The notes beneath the pieces are model-generated. The model worked only from the letters and a program-made list of their open reading frames with translations. It did no database searches and was not told where the DNA came from. From assembly GCF_000423705.1 (NCBI RefSeq), contig NZ_KE384083.1, forward strand, positions 434,001 through 498,000: a stretch of DNA of 64,000 nt, given 5' to 3'. Positions 16,574-25,557 of this stretch are shown in pieces. The position numbers and the translations under genes were made by a program. Within the stretch, counting starts at the first letter, position 1, and each line of letters opens with the position of its first letter. This DNA comes from Stappia stellulata DSM 5886 (lineage in GTDB: Bacteria > Pseudomonadota > Alphaproteobacteria > Rhizobiales > Stappiaceae).

Positions 16574-18694
16574 ATGTTGAAGACACACCCCTCCCCCGCT
16601 CCGCGCGCTGAAAAGCGTCCCGTCACCGCCACCGTCCACGGGATTGCCCGCACCGACCCCTATGCCTGGCTTCGCGCCGACAACTGGCAGGAAGTGATGC
16701 GCGCGCCCGACACGCTGGATCCCGCGATCCGCGCCTATCTGGAGGCGGAAAACGCCTATCTGGAAGAGGGGATCGCCGACACCGCCGCGCTGCAGGACAC
16801 GCTGTTCGGCGAAATGAAGGGGCGGATCAAGGAAGACGACAGCTCGGTGCCGACCGCAGACGGGCCTTTCGCCTATGGCGTGCGCTATGTCACCGGCGGC
16901 CAGCATCCGAAGCTGGTGCGCATCGCCCGCGACGACATCGATGCCAAGAGCCCGGCGGAAGAGGTGCTGATCGACGGCGACAAGGAGGCCGAGGGCAAGG
17001 CCTATTTCCAGCTTGCCGGCGCGATGCATTCGCCCGACCACGGCAAGCTCGCCTGGGCGTTCGACGACACCGGCTCGGAGTTCTACACGCTGCTCATTCG
17101 CGATCTCGCCAGCGGCGAGGATCTGGCGGACCGCATTCCCGACACCGGCGGCGGCGGCGTCTGGTCGGCCTGCGGGCGCCATGTCTTCTATGTGCGGCTC
17201 GACGAGAACCACCGCCCGTCGAAACTGTTCCGCCACGAGATCGGCACCGATCCGGCGAGCGATGCGCTGGTCTATGAGGAAGCGGACGCAGGCTTCTTCA
17301 TGGGCGTGGGCAAGACCCAGTCGGGCCGCTTCATCACCATCGACATCCACGATCACGAAACCTCGGAAGTCCATCTCATCCCCGCCGACGATCCGACGGC
17401 CGCGCCCGTGTGCGTCGCGCCGCGCGAGACGGCGACGGAATACTCGGTCGAGGACGACGGCGGCGCGCAGCTGGCGATCCTGACCAACGCCAATCGCTCG
17501 GAAGACTTCCGCGTCGTCACCGCGCCGGTGGCCGACACGCTCGCCGGCAAGGGCCGGGCCGTGTGGACCGACCTGGTGCCGCACAAGCCCGGCCGGCTGA
17601 TCCTGTCGCACACGCTCTACGCCAAGCACATGGTGCGGCTGGAGCGCGAGGACGGCCTGCCGCGCATCGTCGTGCGCCGTCTGGCCGACGGGCTGGAACA
17701 CGCCATCGCCTTCGACGAGGAAGCCTATGCCCTCGGCATGTCGGACGGCTACGAGTTCAACACCAACCGCATCCGCTTCACCTATTCCTCGATGACGACG
17801 CCGAGCCAGGTGTATGACTACGACATGGAGACGCGGGCGCGTACCCTGCGCAAGACGCAGGAGGTGCCCTCCGGTCACGATCCGAAGGACTATGTGACGC
17901 GGCGCATCCACGCCCCCGCCGCCGATGGCGAGACCGTGCCGGTTACCCTGCTCTACCGCGCCGACACCCCGCTCGACGGCAGCGCGCCCTGCCTGCTCTA
18001 CGGCTACGGCTCCTACGGGATCTCGATGCCGGCGGGCTTCAACACCAACTGCCTGTCGCTGGCGGATCGCGGCTTCGTCTATGCCATCGCCCATGTGCGC
18101 GGCGGCAAGGAAAAGGGCTTCCGCTGGTATGCCGACGGCCGGCGCGAGAACAAGACCAACACCTTCACGGACTTCATCACCGCCGCGCGCCATCTGGCGA
18201 GCGAGCGCTTCACCTCGGCCGAGCGGATCGTCGCCCAGGGCGGTTCGGCCGGCGGCATGCTGATGGGCGCTGTCGCCAACATGGCGCCGGACGCCTTCGG
18301 CGGCCTGATCGCCGAGGTGCCCTTTGTCGACGTGCTCAACACCATGCTCGACGACACGCTCCCGCTGACCCCGCCGGAATGGCCGGAGTGGGGCAACCCG
18401 GTCGCATCGGAAGCCGACTACCGCCACATCGCCTCCTATTCTCCCTATGACAATGTGACGGCGCAGGCCTATCCGCCGATCCTCGCCGTCGGCGGGCTGA
18501 CGGACCCGCGCGTGACCTATTGGGAGCCGGCGAAATGGGTGGCGCGGCTGAGGGAGCTGCGCACCAACGACGCGCCGCTTTATCTCAAGACCAACATGGA
18601 CGCCGGCCACGGCGGCGCCTCGGGCCGCTTCGACCGGCTGAAGGAGGTTGCGCTCGTCTATGCCTTCGCCTTGAAGGTGGCGGGCAAGGCCTGA
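16574..18694 (+). CDS. ptrB: Oligopeptidase B, S9A serine peptidase
   Basis: A 706-residue cytosolic prolyl-oligopeptidase-family enzyme that cleaves short peptides after Arg or Lys. A seven-bladed propeller covers about 70-400, and the alpha/beta hydrolase domain follows. The catalytic triad is visible: S558 in GGSAGGMLMG, D644 in LTDPRV, H679 in DAGHGGASGR. Other hallmarks are YGYGSYGISMP and HVRGGKEKGFRWYADGR, and the acidic stretch EVPFVDVLNTMLDD that sets basic P1 specificity in oligopeptidase B. ATG 16574 begins MLKTHPSPAPRAEKRPV, normal for the family, though no strong ribosome site is seen; an open frame runs much further upstream over repeats and should be ignored. Transcribed away from clpS. 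Confidence 0.93.
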   Translation: MLKTHPSPAPRAEKRPVTATVHGIARTDPYAWLRADNWQEVMRAPDTLDPAIRAYLEAENAYLEEGIADTAALQDTLFGEMKGRIKEDDSSVPTADGPFAYGVRYVTGGQHPKLVRIARDDIDAKSPAEEVLIDGDKEAEGKAYFQLAGAMHSPDHGKLAWAFDDTGSEFYTLLIRDLASGEDLADRIPDTGGGGVWSACGRHVFYVRLDENHRPSKLFRHEIGTDPASDALVYEEADAGFFMGVGKTQSGRFITIDIHDHETSEVHLIPADDPTAAPVCVAPRETATEYSVEDDGGAQLAILTNANRSEDFRVVTAPVADTLAGKGRAVWTDLVPHKPGRLILSHTLYAKHMVRLEREDGLPRIVVRRLADGLEHAIAFDEEAYALGMSDGYEFNTNRIRFTYSSMTTPSQVYDYDMETRARTLRKTQEVPSGHDPKDYVTRRIHAPAADGETVPVTLLYRADTPLDGSAPCLLYGYGSYGISMPAGFNTNCLSLADRGFVYAIAHVRGGKEKGFRWYADGRRENKTNTFTDFITAARHLASERFTSAERIVAQGGSAGGMLMGAVANMAPDAFGGLIAEVPFVDVLNTMLDDTLPLTPPEWPEWGNPVASEADYRHIASYSPYDNVTAQAYPPILAVGGLTDPRVTYWEPAKWVARLRELRTNDAPLYLKTNMDAGHGGASGRFDRLKEVALVYAFALKVAGKA

Positions 18695-18772
18695 TCTGGC
18701 GTATCGTGACATGGCGGGCGCGGGAGCAAGGCACGATCCGGATGTGCCGTCGTCCCGGCCGCCGGAGGTCTC

Positions 18773-21367
18773 ATGCGCAAACTCGTCAGTTCATTCCTGA
18801 TCCTCATCCTGCTGGCGACGCCGGGGTTCGGCGCGCCGGCTCTCACCACGGCGAACGTGAATTTTCGCGAGGGCCCGGGCACAAGCTTCGGGTCGCTGGG
18901 CACGCTGCCCTCCGGAACGCAGGTCGAGCTGCTGGACTGCAACGAATCCGGCACCTGGTGCGGCATAGCCCATGACGGGCGCGAGGGCTTCGTCAGCGGA
19001 AAATACCTGACAGAGGCCGAGCCGAAAGACGTGCCGGGCTGGCCCCGCGCCTTCAAGCTCGGCAGCGACGAGGCGTTCGTCGTGCTCTATGAACCGCAAT
19101 TCAGCAGCTGGACGGAGTTTGCCCGGATCGAGGCGGTGATTGCGGCGGAGTATCGCAAGACAGAGGTCGCGCCGCCGATTTTCGGCGTTCTGGGCGTGGC
19201 CGCGCAGACGACAAGCGACAAGGCGGCCGGAACCGTCACGCTCAGCAATATCGAGGTCACCTCGCTCGATTTCGCTGCGTTGGGGCGCCAAGACCTGACC
19301 AGGCTCGCCGTCGAGATCGGCGGCTTGTTGCCGAGCGACCCCATCGTCCTGCGCGAGGAGCGCGTCACCGCCAGCCTCGCCGCCTATCAGCAACTCGCGG
19401 ATGTCGAGGGCCTGAAGGCGGATCCGCCAAAAGTCTTCGTCTCCGAAACACCGGCTCGGCTGCTGCAAACGGACGGAGAGGCCGTGTTTGCCCCGGTCAA
19501 GGGCGCCGCCGGCGTGGAGTTCGTGATCAACACGAATTGGGATCTGTTTCGCACCGACGACACGCTTTATCTGCGCAGCGAGGACGCCTGGCTGACGGCC
19601 GCCGCCCTCGATGGCGACTGGAGCGCTGTCGACACCTTGCCCGATGCGCTTGCCGCCCTCCCCGACGACGGCAACTGGGAGAACGCCCGAAAGGCGATCC
19701 CGGCCAAGCCGTTCAAGGGCGCCGTGCCGCGGATCCTCACAAGCGACGTGCCTGCCGAACTGATCCTGTTCAATGGCCCGGCAAAGCTGCAGACCGTGCC
19801 CGGAACGGGACTGGAGTGGGTGGAAAACACAGAAGCCGACCTCTTCAAGCTGACATCGACCGGCAGCTGGTACTATCTGGTTTCGGGGCGCTGGTTCAGC
19901 GCTCCGACCCTGGACGGGCCGTGGGTCTTCGCGACGCCGGACCTGCCGGACGATTTCCGCAACATCCCGGACGACAAGCCCTATTACACGGTCCGCGCAT
20001 CCGTGCCGGGAACCTCGGAAGCCAATGAAGCGCGGCTGCGGGCCTCGATCCCCGAGACCGCCCGCGTCGAGGCGGGCAAGATCAAGCCGGAGATCGCCTA
20101 CGACGGCGCGCCCGACTTCCAGGCGATCGAGGGCACGACACTCAGCTACGCGGCGAACACCGACGCGCAGGTGATCCGGGTCGGCGACACCTACTACGCC
20201 GTGCAGGACGGCGTCTGGTTCATGAGCCCGTCGCCGGACGGCCCCTGGGAGCTGGCGCGCGCAGTGCCGGACGAAATCTACACGATCCCGGCCTCCTCGC
20301 CGGTGCATAATGTCACCTATGTCCGCGTCTACGAGAGCGAACCGGACGCGGTCTGGTATGGCTACACTTCCGGCTATCTGTGGGGCTATCTGGCCTGGGG
20401 CGCCATCGTCTACGGAACGGGCTGGTCCTATCGGCCTTACTGGCGCTATGGCGCGTTGCCGATCTACTACCCGCGCCCGGTCACATTCGGCATCGGCGCC
20501 TACTACAATCCCGCCTATGGCACCTATGGCCGCTACGGATACGCCTATGGTCCCTATCGCGGCATTTCGGCACGCACCGTCTGGAACCCGGCGACCGGCG
20601 CCTACGTCCGTGGCGCCCGCGCCTACGGACCGGCCGGAACGAGAGGCTTCGTCACGGCCTATAATCCGGTGACCGGCACCCGCGCCGCGGCGCGCGGGGG
20701 AACCGGCGTCTACGGATCCTGGGGCTCGGCCTCCGTCGCGCGCGGCTCCGACTATCTCCGGGTCAAGGGCGCGGCAGGTGCGGCAGGCGGCAAGGGCGTG
20801 CGCTGGAACAGCTCCAACGGACAAGGGTTCGCGGCAAGCCGGCGCGGCAACGTCTATGCCGGGCGGGACGGCAACGTCTATCGCAACACCGGTGGCGGCT
20901 GGCAGAAATGGGATGGCGGCTGGTCGCCGGTGTCCGCGCCCGCGCGCGACACCCTGGGAAACAGTCTCAAGGGACGCACCCCCGCGACGCGCCCCGCCGC
21001 CGGCACCAACCGCCCCATTGGCGACCGGGCAAACCGCCCGGCCACGCGCGACCGGAAGGTCAACCGGCCCGCAGGCACACAGCGCCCCGCCGTCACGCAG
21101 AGACCCGCCGGAACGCAAAGACCGGGCGCAGCGCAAAGGCCCGCGACGCGGCCGAACACGCGACCGACGACCCGGCCGACGACCCGACAAGTCCCGGCGC
21201 AGGTCCGGCGCGATCATGGCAACCGGCAGACAGGCAATCAGCGGACCATGCAGCGTCGCGCCTACAGCCAGCCCAACCGGGGCGCCGGGCGTCCCGCCGG
21301 CAACCGTCAGGTCCAGCGTGGCGGTGGCGGGCGCCCCGGCGGCGGTGGCGGGCGCCGACGCAGATAA
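18773..21367 (+). CDS. Exported SH3-domain protein with three internal repeats and basic tail
   Basis: An 864-residue protein. Residues 1-21 are a signal peptide; 23-80 form a bacterial SH3 domain (TTANVNFREGPGTSFGSLGT, GYV-like end), a fold that often binds cell wall. Three related modules of about 70-80 residues follow at 221-297, 320-399 and 439-506, sharing the plan P-x-L-x-x-x-x-x-x-PV-G-L-x-x-x-NT-x-x-x-x-F, a Tyr/Trp strand, then L-x-GPW and a closing IP or LP. Next comes a Tyr/Gly-rich stretch (520-600) and from about 725 an Arg/Pro/Thr low-complexity basic tail with TQRPA- and RPTT-like repeats. Similar alphaproteobacterial proteins are labelled carbohydrate-binding or autotransporter without proof. 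I infer a periplasmic or surface wall-associated protein. Confidence 0.75.
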   Translation: MRKLVSSFLILILLATPGFGAPALTTANVNFREGPGTSFGSLGTLPSGTQVELLDCNESGTWCGIAHDGREGFVSGKYLTEAEPKDVPGWPRAFKLGSDEAFVVLYEPQFSSWTEFARIEAVIAAEYRKTEVAPPIFGVLGVAAQTTSDKAAGTVTLSNIEVTSLDFAALGRQDLTRLAVEIGGLLPSDPIVLREERVTASLAAYQQLADVEGLKADPPKVFVSETPARLLQTDGEAVFAPVKGAAGVEFVINTNWDLFRTDDTLYLRSEDAWLTAAALDGDWSAVDTLPDALAALPDDGNWENARKAIPAKPFKGAVPRILTSDVPAELILFNGPAKLQTVPGTGLEWVENTEADLFKLTSTGSWYYLVSGRWFSAPTLDGPWVFATPDLPDDFRNIPDDKPYYTVRASVPGTSEANEARLRASIPETARVEAGKIKPEIAYDGAPDFQAIEGTTLSYAANTDAQVIRVGDTYYAVQDGVWFMSPSPDGPWELARAVPDEIYTIPASSPVHNVTYVRVYESEPDAVWYGYTSGYLWGYLAWGAIVYGTGWSYRPYWRYGALPIYYPRPVTFGIGAYYNPAYGTYGRYGYAYGPYRGISARTVWNPATGAYVRGARAYGPAGTRGFVTAYNPVTGTRAAARGGTGVYGSWGSASVARGSDYLRVKGAAGAAGGKGVRWNSSNGQGFAASRRGNVYAGRDGNVYRNTGGGWQKWDGGWSPVSAPARDTLGNSLKGRTPATRPAAGTNRPIGDRANRPATRDRKVNRPAGTQRPAVTQRPAGTQRPGAAQRPATRPNTRPTTRPTTRQVPAQVRRDHGNRQTGNQRTMQRRAYSQPNRGAGRPAGNRQVQRGGGGRPGGGGGRRRR

Positions 21368-21756
21368 AACACGCCCGGTTCGACCAACGAGACACATCCG
21401 ACCTCTCCCGTCGAACTCGCGCGAAAAGCACCCCGGGCGCTGGGGTTTCGGCGGCTATTCAAGCGTTCGTGTCGACACGCCGCTGCGGCAGGTGCCACGC
21501 GAAATCGACCCGGCCGCGCGCGTCAGGCGATGCCGGAGGATTTCGCCCTGACCGTTCAGGGCGAAACAGCCCATGTTCCGCGCCATGTCCCGCCGCTGCT
21601 GTGGGGATCGAACAGCAAGGTTTCGCAGGTGCAGAGGCCGGACACTTTCTTCCGGTTGCGCCGGGTGAGCGTCGCCGAGTGACGCGCGGCCCCGATCCGG
21701 GCCGCCCGCAAACGCGTAAGGCATGGCAGACCCTGAACAACAATCAGAGGATTGCC
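21368..21756. other. Gene-free interval with a perfect hairpin
   Basis: No supported gene. The notable element is at 21541-21566: TTTCGCCCTGA and TCAGGGCGAAA are an exact 11-base inverted repeat around CCGT. It has T at its 5' end and A at its 3' end but no following T-run, so it is a weak terminator at best; it may be an operator or a stable RNA hairpin. The DUF3833 gene promoter must lie between here and 21756. Confidence 0.5.
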
Positions 21757-22278
21757 ATGCTTTCCATTCCCCGCGTTTTCGCCGCCATCGTGCTCAGCAT
21801 CGCGACGCTTGCAGCACCGACAGCGCTCGCCGCCTCCAAGCCGCTGGTGCTTGAGGATTATTTTCGCGGCCGTGCCGTCGGCACCGGCGTGTTCGAAAGC
21901 GGTATCGCCGGGGTGCGGCGCGAGTTCCGGGTCGTGACACATGGCACCTGGAACCCCAGGACCTTCACGCTGCGCCTGCGCGAGGACTTCCAGTATGACG
22001 ACGGTGAGCGCGACACAAAGGTCTGGTTCTTCCAGAAGGTGGCGGAAAACCGCTACATCGGCACGCGCTCCGACGTGCTCAACCCGGTGACGATCACCAC
22101 CGGCGGTCCGCAGATCAAGTTCAACTATGCCGCCAATGTGGAGACGGAGGACGGGCCTGTCGCCGTGCGCTTCTTCGACACGCTAACGCTGGTCGACCGT
22201 CGCACGCTGCGCAACACCGCCGACGTGATGAAATACGGGCTGGTGATCGGCACCGTCGACCTGACGTTCAAGAAGTAG
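21757..22278 (+). CDS. DUF3833 family exported protein
   Basis: A 173-residue protein with a signal peptide (residues 1-25, ending TALA-ASKP) and a DUF3833-like body: PLVLEDYFRGRAVGTGVFES, GVRREFRVVTHGTWNP, LREDFQYDDGERDTKVW and the closing MKYGLVIGTVDLTFKK. Family members are usually lipoproteins with a lipobox cysteine; here no cysteine follows the signal, so the protein should be soluble in the periplasm. Function of the family is unknown. ATG 21757 fits the signal peptide; AATCAGAGG lies just upstream as ribosome site. It converges on the acetyltransferase gene 17 bases away. Confidence 0.8.
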   Translation: MLSIPRVFAAIVLSIATLAAPTALAASKPLVLEDYFRGRAVGTGVFESGIAGVRREFRVVTHGTWNPRTFTLRLREDFQYDDGERDTKVWFFQKVAENRYIGTRSDVLNPVTITTGGPQIKFNYAANVETEDGPVAVRFFDTLTLVDRRTLRNTADVMKYGLVIGTVDLTFKK

Positions 22279-22295
22279 TCGAACCGGCGATCGCG

Positions 22296-23120
22296 TCAGC
22301 GCGTGAAGCGGGCCGCCGCCTCGCGCGTCGCCAGGCCGCAGACGAGTTCCGGCGCGTGGCGCAGGCCGCAGGCCTCGACCATGCGTCGCGACACCTCGTT
22401 GGACGCGGAGACCAGCTCGTAGATGTGGCTCGCACCGAGTTCGCGAAACGCCCTGACCGCCATCAACGCATTGACGAGACGTCCCAGACCCTTGCCGCGA
22501 TGGGCCGGATCCACCGCGACAAGACCGCCCCAGGCATGGCTCCGGTGCCGGCTCGCGGCATTGTGGGGGAGATAGGCGTGGGCGCTTGCGGCGATGGTGC
22601 CTGCCCCGTCCGCAAGCGCAACGGTGATCGCCGGACCGACATCGCCGCTCAGCATGGAGCCGGAAAACGGCACCACGCCGGCCGCCGACATCATGGCCTG
22701 AATGCGCCGCGTCGCATCGCCCTCCGGCGACAGGGGGGCGTCGAGTTCGCAAAGCCCGTCCGGCAGGCCGCCGTCGAGGATCGGAAGACAGGCGGCAAGC
22801 GTCGTCTCACGGTCCGCCAGATAGACGTTCCAGGTGTCGAGACGAAAGCCGCGCGTTTCCAGCCACGCGCGCAGGCGCGCGGCCTGGTCGGGCGTAATCA
22901 GGCGAAAACCGCAAATTCCGTCGCGCTCGAGACAGGCCCCGATCCGCTCTGGCCCGAGCGCATCGGGATCGTCGCAGCCCATGGTGCGGCCGGCCTGACA
23001 CAGGCCCGCAGTGGCCGCGATCTCGTCGGCGCCGGCCTCGGCAAGGGCCTGCAGGCGCTTCTGACTGTCCGATCCGAAATATCCGGCCAATGCCGCCCCC
23101 ACCTGCCGTTGCGATCCCAA
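22296..23120 (-). CDS. GNAT family N-acetyltransferase
   Basis: Up to 274 residues. The GNAT fold is in the C-terminal half: the acetyl-CoA loop is AHRGKGLGRLVNALM (after GGLVAVDP), followed by SHIYELVSASNEVSRRMVEACGL, the usual last helix-strand. The N-terminal 120 residues are less conserved and may hold a second, degenerate GNAT half (ERDGICGFRLITPDQAARLR ... TRGFRLDTWNVYL). The substrate cannot be predicted. The start is uncertain: the longest frame uses TTG 23120, and GTG or TTG codons shortly downstream are equally possible. It is followed by DUF3833 in convergent orientation and stands alone. Confidence 0.75.
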   Translation of the reverse strand: MGSQRQVGAALAGYFGSDSQKRLQALAEAGADEIAATAGLCQAGRTMGCDDPDALGPERIGACLERDGICGFRLITPDQAARLRAWLETRGFRLDTWNVYLADRETTLAACLPILDGGLPDGLCELDAPLSPEGDATRRIQAMMSAAGVVPFSGSMLSGDVGPAITVALADGAGTIAASAHAYLPHNAASRHRSHAWGGLVAVDPAHRGKGLGRLVNALMAVRAFRELGASHIYELVSASNEVSRRMVEACGLRHAPELVCGLATREAAARFTR

Positions 23121-23300
23121 CAGCCTAGATGAAACCGGACCGCGTGGCGATCATGGCGCCGGTCGCAGGCCAAAGCGCAAACGCAAACAGGCCGGAGATC
23201 CCGTCCACCCCCGGCCTTCGCGAAAGTCGGCATTGCTTCGACCGTGGCTCTGTCCGACCGTACAGGCCCGCCTCATGCCCGCCGCGCGCAAGACCCCGTC

Positions 23301-23510
23301 TCAGTCGGCCTTGCAGGTGCGAATTCCGAAAAGCGTATAGGCCGGACACCATTTCAAGAACGCCGTCACGAGCGGCATGACGCCGATCCAGCCGACCCAT
23401 TTCCAGGAGATGTCGGCGGGCCCAAAGAGGGCAAAGGCAAGCAGCGCAAGGCCGATGACGATGCGCGCAATGCGGTCGGCGCTGCCGACGTTGGTGGTGA
23501 CAATGGCCAT
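23301..23510 (-). CDS. DUF2892 (YgaP-like) inner membrane protein
   Basis: A 69-residue protein with the DUF2892 signature: NVGSADRIARIVIGLALLAF (start of helix 1), then a second helix IGVMPLVTAFLKWCPAYTLF with the characteristic W-C-P-AY-L-G pattern, and a final Cys in RTCKAD. This matches the membrane part of E. coli YgaP, where it accompanies a rhodanese domain; here the rhodanese part is absent. Family members are often tied to sulfur handling, but this one has no sulfur genes beside it. ATG 23510 has GTGGAG nine bases upstream. An AT-rich patch at 23573-23600 probably carries its promoter. Confidence 0.88.
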   Translation of the reverse strand: MAIVTTNVGSADRIARIVIGLALLAFALFGPADISWKWVGWIGVMPLVTAFLKWCPAYTLFGIRTCKAD

Positions 23511-23824
23511 GATGCAGTCTCCACGTTGCCCGCCATGCGCGGGAGAGGGCCGCAGGTCGCGGGTCCTCTTGTTTCAATAATATGAACATAATAACAACAG
23601 ACGTCCCCGGCAACCGCGTTGCTTTACGTAGGCCGGCGACAGGACGCCGCAGCAGCAGGGCCTCCACCGGGAGACCGGCAAAGGCGGAGATCGAGACCGG
23701 CACCGCCGAAAACGGAAGCAAACCGGAAACCAACCACCGAAAAACCCTGTTGCAGCGCTGCATTTTTCCGCGACAGGACGCGACCGGTCGGGATATGGTC
23801 GCCCCGTTGACCAAAGAGGCCACG

Positions 23825-24202
23825 ATGACCATTTGCATTTCCAAAAGCGCGACCGCTGCCGTGCTCGCCGCAAGCCTCGCGCTCGCCGCCTGCAGCCCAT
23901 CGGGCAATGTCGCCGGCGGCGGCGGCATTATCGAGACCGCGCTTTTCACCCCGACCTACAACGACGACTATGTGCCCCAGACCTACGGCAGCCGCTATGA
24001 CTGCCGCACGATGACGGCGCAATACGGTGCCGCCAACGTCTGGCGCGGCCTTGTCGGCGGGCGCAAGCAGGTCGACTTCAAGACCCGTCCGTATTCGCGC
24101 GAGGGCTGCTTCCAGACCCAGGCGGAATGCCAGGCGTTCCTGAACTATATCTCCGGCTTCCTGCTGCAGACCTTCACCCGCGAGTGCCGTCTCGGCGCGT
24201 AA
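23825..24202 (+). CDS. Small lipoprotein, unknown function
   Basis: A 125-residue protein. The N-terminus is a lipoprotein signal with lipobox LALAAC, so C23 would be lipidated. A Gly-rich linker follows (NVAGGGGIIE), then a compact domain with four cysteines (YDCRTM, EGCFQTQAEC, RECRLG) that could form two disulfides. I recognise no named family. ATG 23825 fits the signal; a short weak ribosome site (AAAGAGGCC) is upstream. It is convergent with the RES toxin gene, with a small GC hairpin (24215-24231) between them. Confidence 0.7.
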   Translation: MTICISKSATAAVLAASLALAACSPSGNVAGGGGIIETALFTPTYNDDYVPQTYGSRYDCRTMTAQYGAANVWRGLVGGRKQVDFKTRPYSREGCFQTQAECQAFLNYISGFLLQTFTRECRLGA

Positions 24203-24252
24203 GGCGGCACGGGAGCCCGGCGAGACCGGGCGTCCCCGACGGGGCGGCGTGT

Positions 24253-24711
24253 CTAATTCGTCTCCCCGACCTCTCCGGCAAGCATTTCCTCCAGGGTGAA
24301 GACCCGCTCGATTTCCAGAAAGTCGGCCTGACGGTGCGTCGGATTGACGAGGTAGTTAAACCCGTCGGCCCGGGCGGAGGGAACCCGCAGAAGGGCTGCC
24401 CGGTTTAACCGCAGCCAGGCATCGCCGATCCGGCGCGTGGCGAGGATGTCGTCACGCCAGTCTCCCGGCAGATCCTCCGGCTCCAGTTGCTCGACCTTGG
24501 TCGGCCCGGGAACGGAGACGCGGAGCAGGCGGTAGCTGTCGGGCCACAGGAACGCGGGCAGTCCGAGCCCCTGCTCCACCTCGATGCGGGCAAGATCCAG
24601 ACTTTCGGCGCAGTAGACGACGGCACGCCCGCGGTTGTGCCAGCGCCCGGATGCGATCAGACCGCCACGGCCGCTCAGATCCTCGTAATTGGAAAGCCGC
24701 CACAGCAGCAT
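24253..24711 (-). CDS. RES-domain toxin, predicted NAD+ phosphorylase
   Basis: A 152-residue RES-domain protein. Toxins of this family (for example MbcT, ParT) degrade NAD+ or transfer ADP-ribose and stop growth until their antitoxin binds. The N-terminal core is clear: LWRLSNYEDLSGRGGLIASG, then RWHNRGRAVVYCAESLDLAR with the conserved Arg, Tyr and Glu-Ser of the active site. Further along, LPGDW and the C-terminal NPTHRQADFLEI are also typical (the N-P-x-H segment). Length is normal. ATG 24711 has GGGGGTGATC upstream, an excellent anti-SD match. The likely antitoxin gene is 154 bases upstream, an unusually wide gap for this pair. Confidence 0.87.
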   Translation of the reverse strand: MLLWRLSNYEDLSGRGGLIASGRWHNRGRAVVYCAESLDLARIEVEQGLGLPAFLWPDSYRLLRVSVPGPTKVEQLEPEDLPGDWRDDILATRRIGDAWLRLNRAALLRVPSARADGFNYLVNPTHRQADFLEIERVFTLEEMLAGEVGETN

Positions 24712-24865
24712 GTCCGATCACCCCCACGCGAACGCGACACGCATGCCACGGACCTGCGAGAATCATACACGCCCGGGTGTCGATGGCCAGATGATTTGAC
24801 GTCAGGGGCGCCAGACCGCGGCGCCGGCCGAACAGCCCGGAATGCGAGCGTTCAGGGATGCAGCG

Positions 24866-25315
24866 TCAGGCCGCCATGCCGAAATCGATGCGCGACAGCA
24901 GTTCTTCCACCGCCTTTGCGCCGGTTTCCGTGCCGATACAGGCAATCGGGGCCTGCCCCATCAGGGCCTGGCTCGGAGTCCGCAGCCAGAGAAACGCCTT
25001 GCGGTGATTGTCGAAAACCTGCTCGGCGAATTTCACGATCCGCGCGAACCGGACGGCTCGGTCGGAGTGCTCGGCCGACAGTTGCGCCGCCGTGCGAACT
25101 TCGGCGGGGCGTCCGCTCGGAAACACCACGCGGTCGATTTCCGCGTCCTCGACCCCCATCTCCGCCAGAACGTCCAGCAGACGCCGCTCGACGTGGAAGT
25201 CCACCGGCGAGGAAATCGCGAGGGTCTCGGCCTTGCGATGAAGCTGCTCGAGTTCGGCGATCAGCTTATCGGGTTGCGCGTTGAGCTGGGCAGACGTCAT
25301 GATGTTGCTGTCCAT
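24866..25315 (-). CDS. ParS/Xre-type antitoxin with toxin-binding domain
   Basis: A 149-residue protein. The C-terminal part VFDNHRKAFLWLRTPSQALM then GTETGAKAVEELLSRIDFG is the antitoxin toxin-binding domain (formerly DUF2384) that clamps RES toxins. Typical partners carry an Xre helix-turn-helix at the N-terminus; here residues 1-85 are helical, charged and do not show a clear HTH, so DNA binding is uncertain. ATG 25315 follows AAGGACG. The RES gene lies downstream on the same strand, so together they form a type II toxin-antitoxin module by inference. The 154-base gap between them has no supported gene. Confidence 0.82.
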   Translation of the reverse strand: MDSNIMTSAQLNAQPDKLIAELEQLHRKAETLAISSPVDFHVERRLLDVLAEMGVEDAEIDRVVFPSGRPAEVRTAAQLSAEHSDRAVRFARIVKFAEQVFDNHRKAFLWLRTPSQALMGQAPIACIGTETGAKAVEELLSRIDFGMAA

Positions 25316-25487
25316 CGTCCTTCATGACCGCCAAGCCTTGGCTCGGACGGCGATCGCCCCTCAAAGTCCCACCAAATCAGACTCAGCGCCCAAAAAGTTA
25401 ACAAAAGGTTAACGACGACAGCAAGGCAAACCGCGCAGCCTCCACCCTCGCCTCTCATCGCAATCCGGGGCAAAACAAGAGCTCAAC

Positions 25488-25516
25488 AAAAAAGGCGGGC
25501 GATGAAATCGCCCGCC
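25488..25516 (-). terminator. Intrinsic terminator of sodB
   Basis: GGCGGGCGAT (25494-25503) pairs with ATCGCCCGCC (25507-25516) around GAA; on the minus strand the hairpin is followed by TTTTTTG. It sits 42 bases after the sodB stop. Confidence 0.92.
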
Positions 25517-25557
25517 CTTCTCCTGTCCGGCCGGAGCCGGATGGGGTCGAACCGGTA

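Noticed and set aside
16127-18712. An 861-codon minus-strand frame across the oligopeptidase
   Set aside because: Only its last 101 codons (ClpS) are real. The rest mirrors ptrB and shows no family pattern.
18791-21397. An 868-codon minus-strand frame across the SH3-repeat protein
   Set aside because: Antisense shadow of a GC-rich gene; composition is Arg/Gly/Ala noise, whereas the plus strand has a signal peptide, an SH3 domain and repeats.
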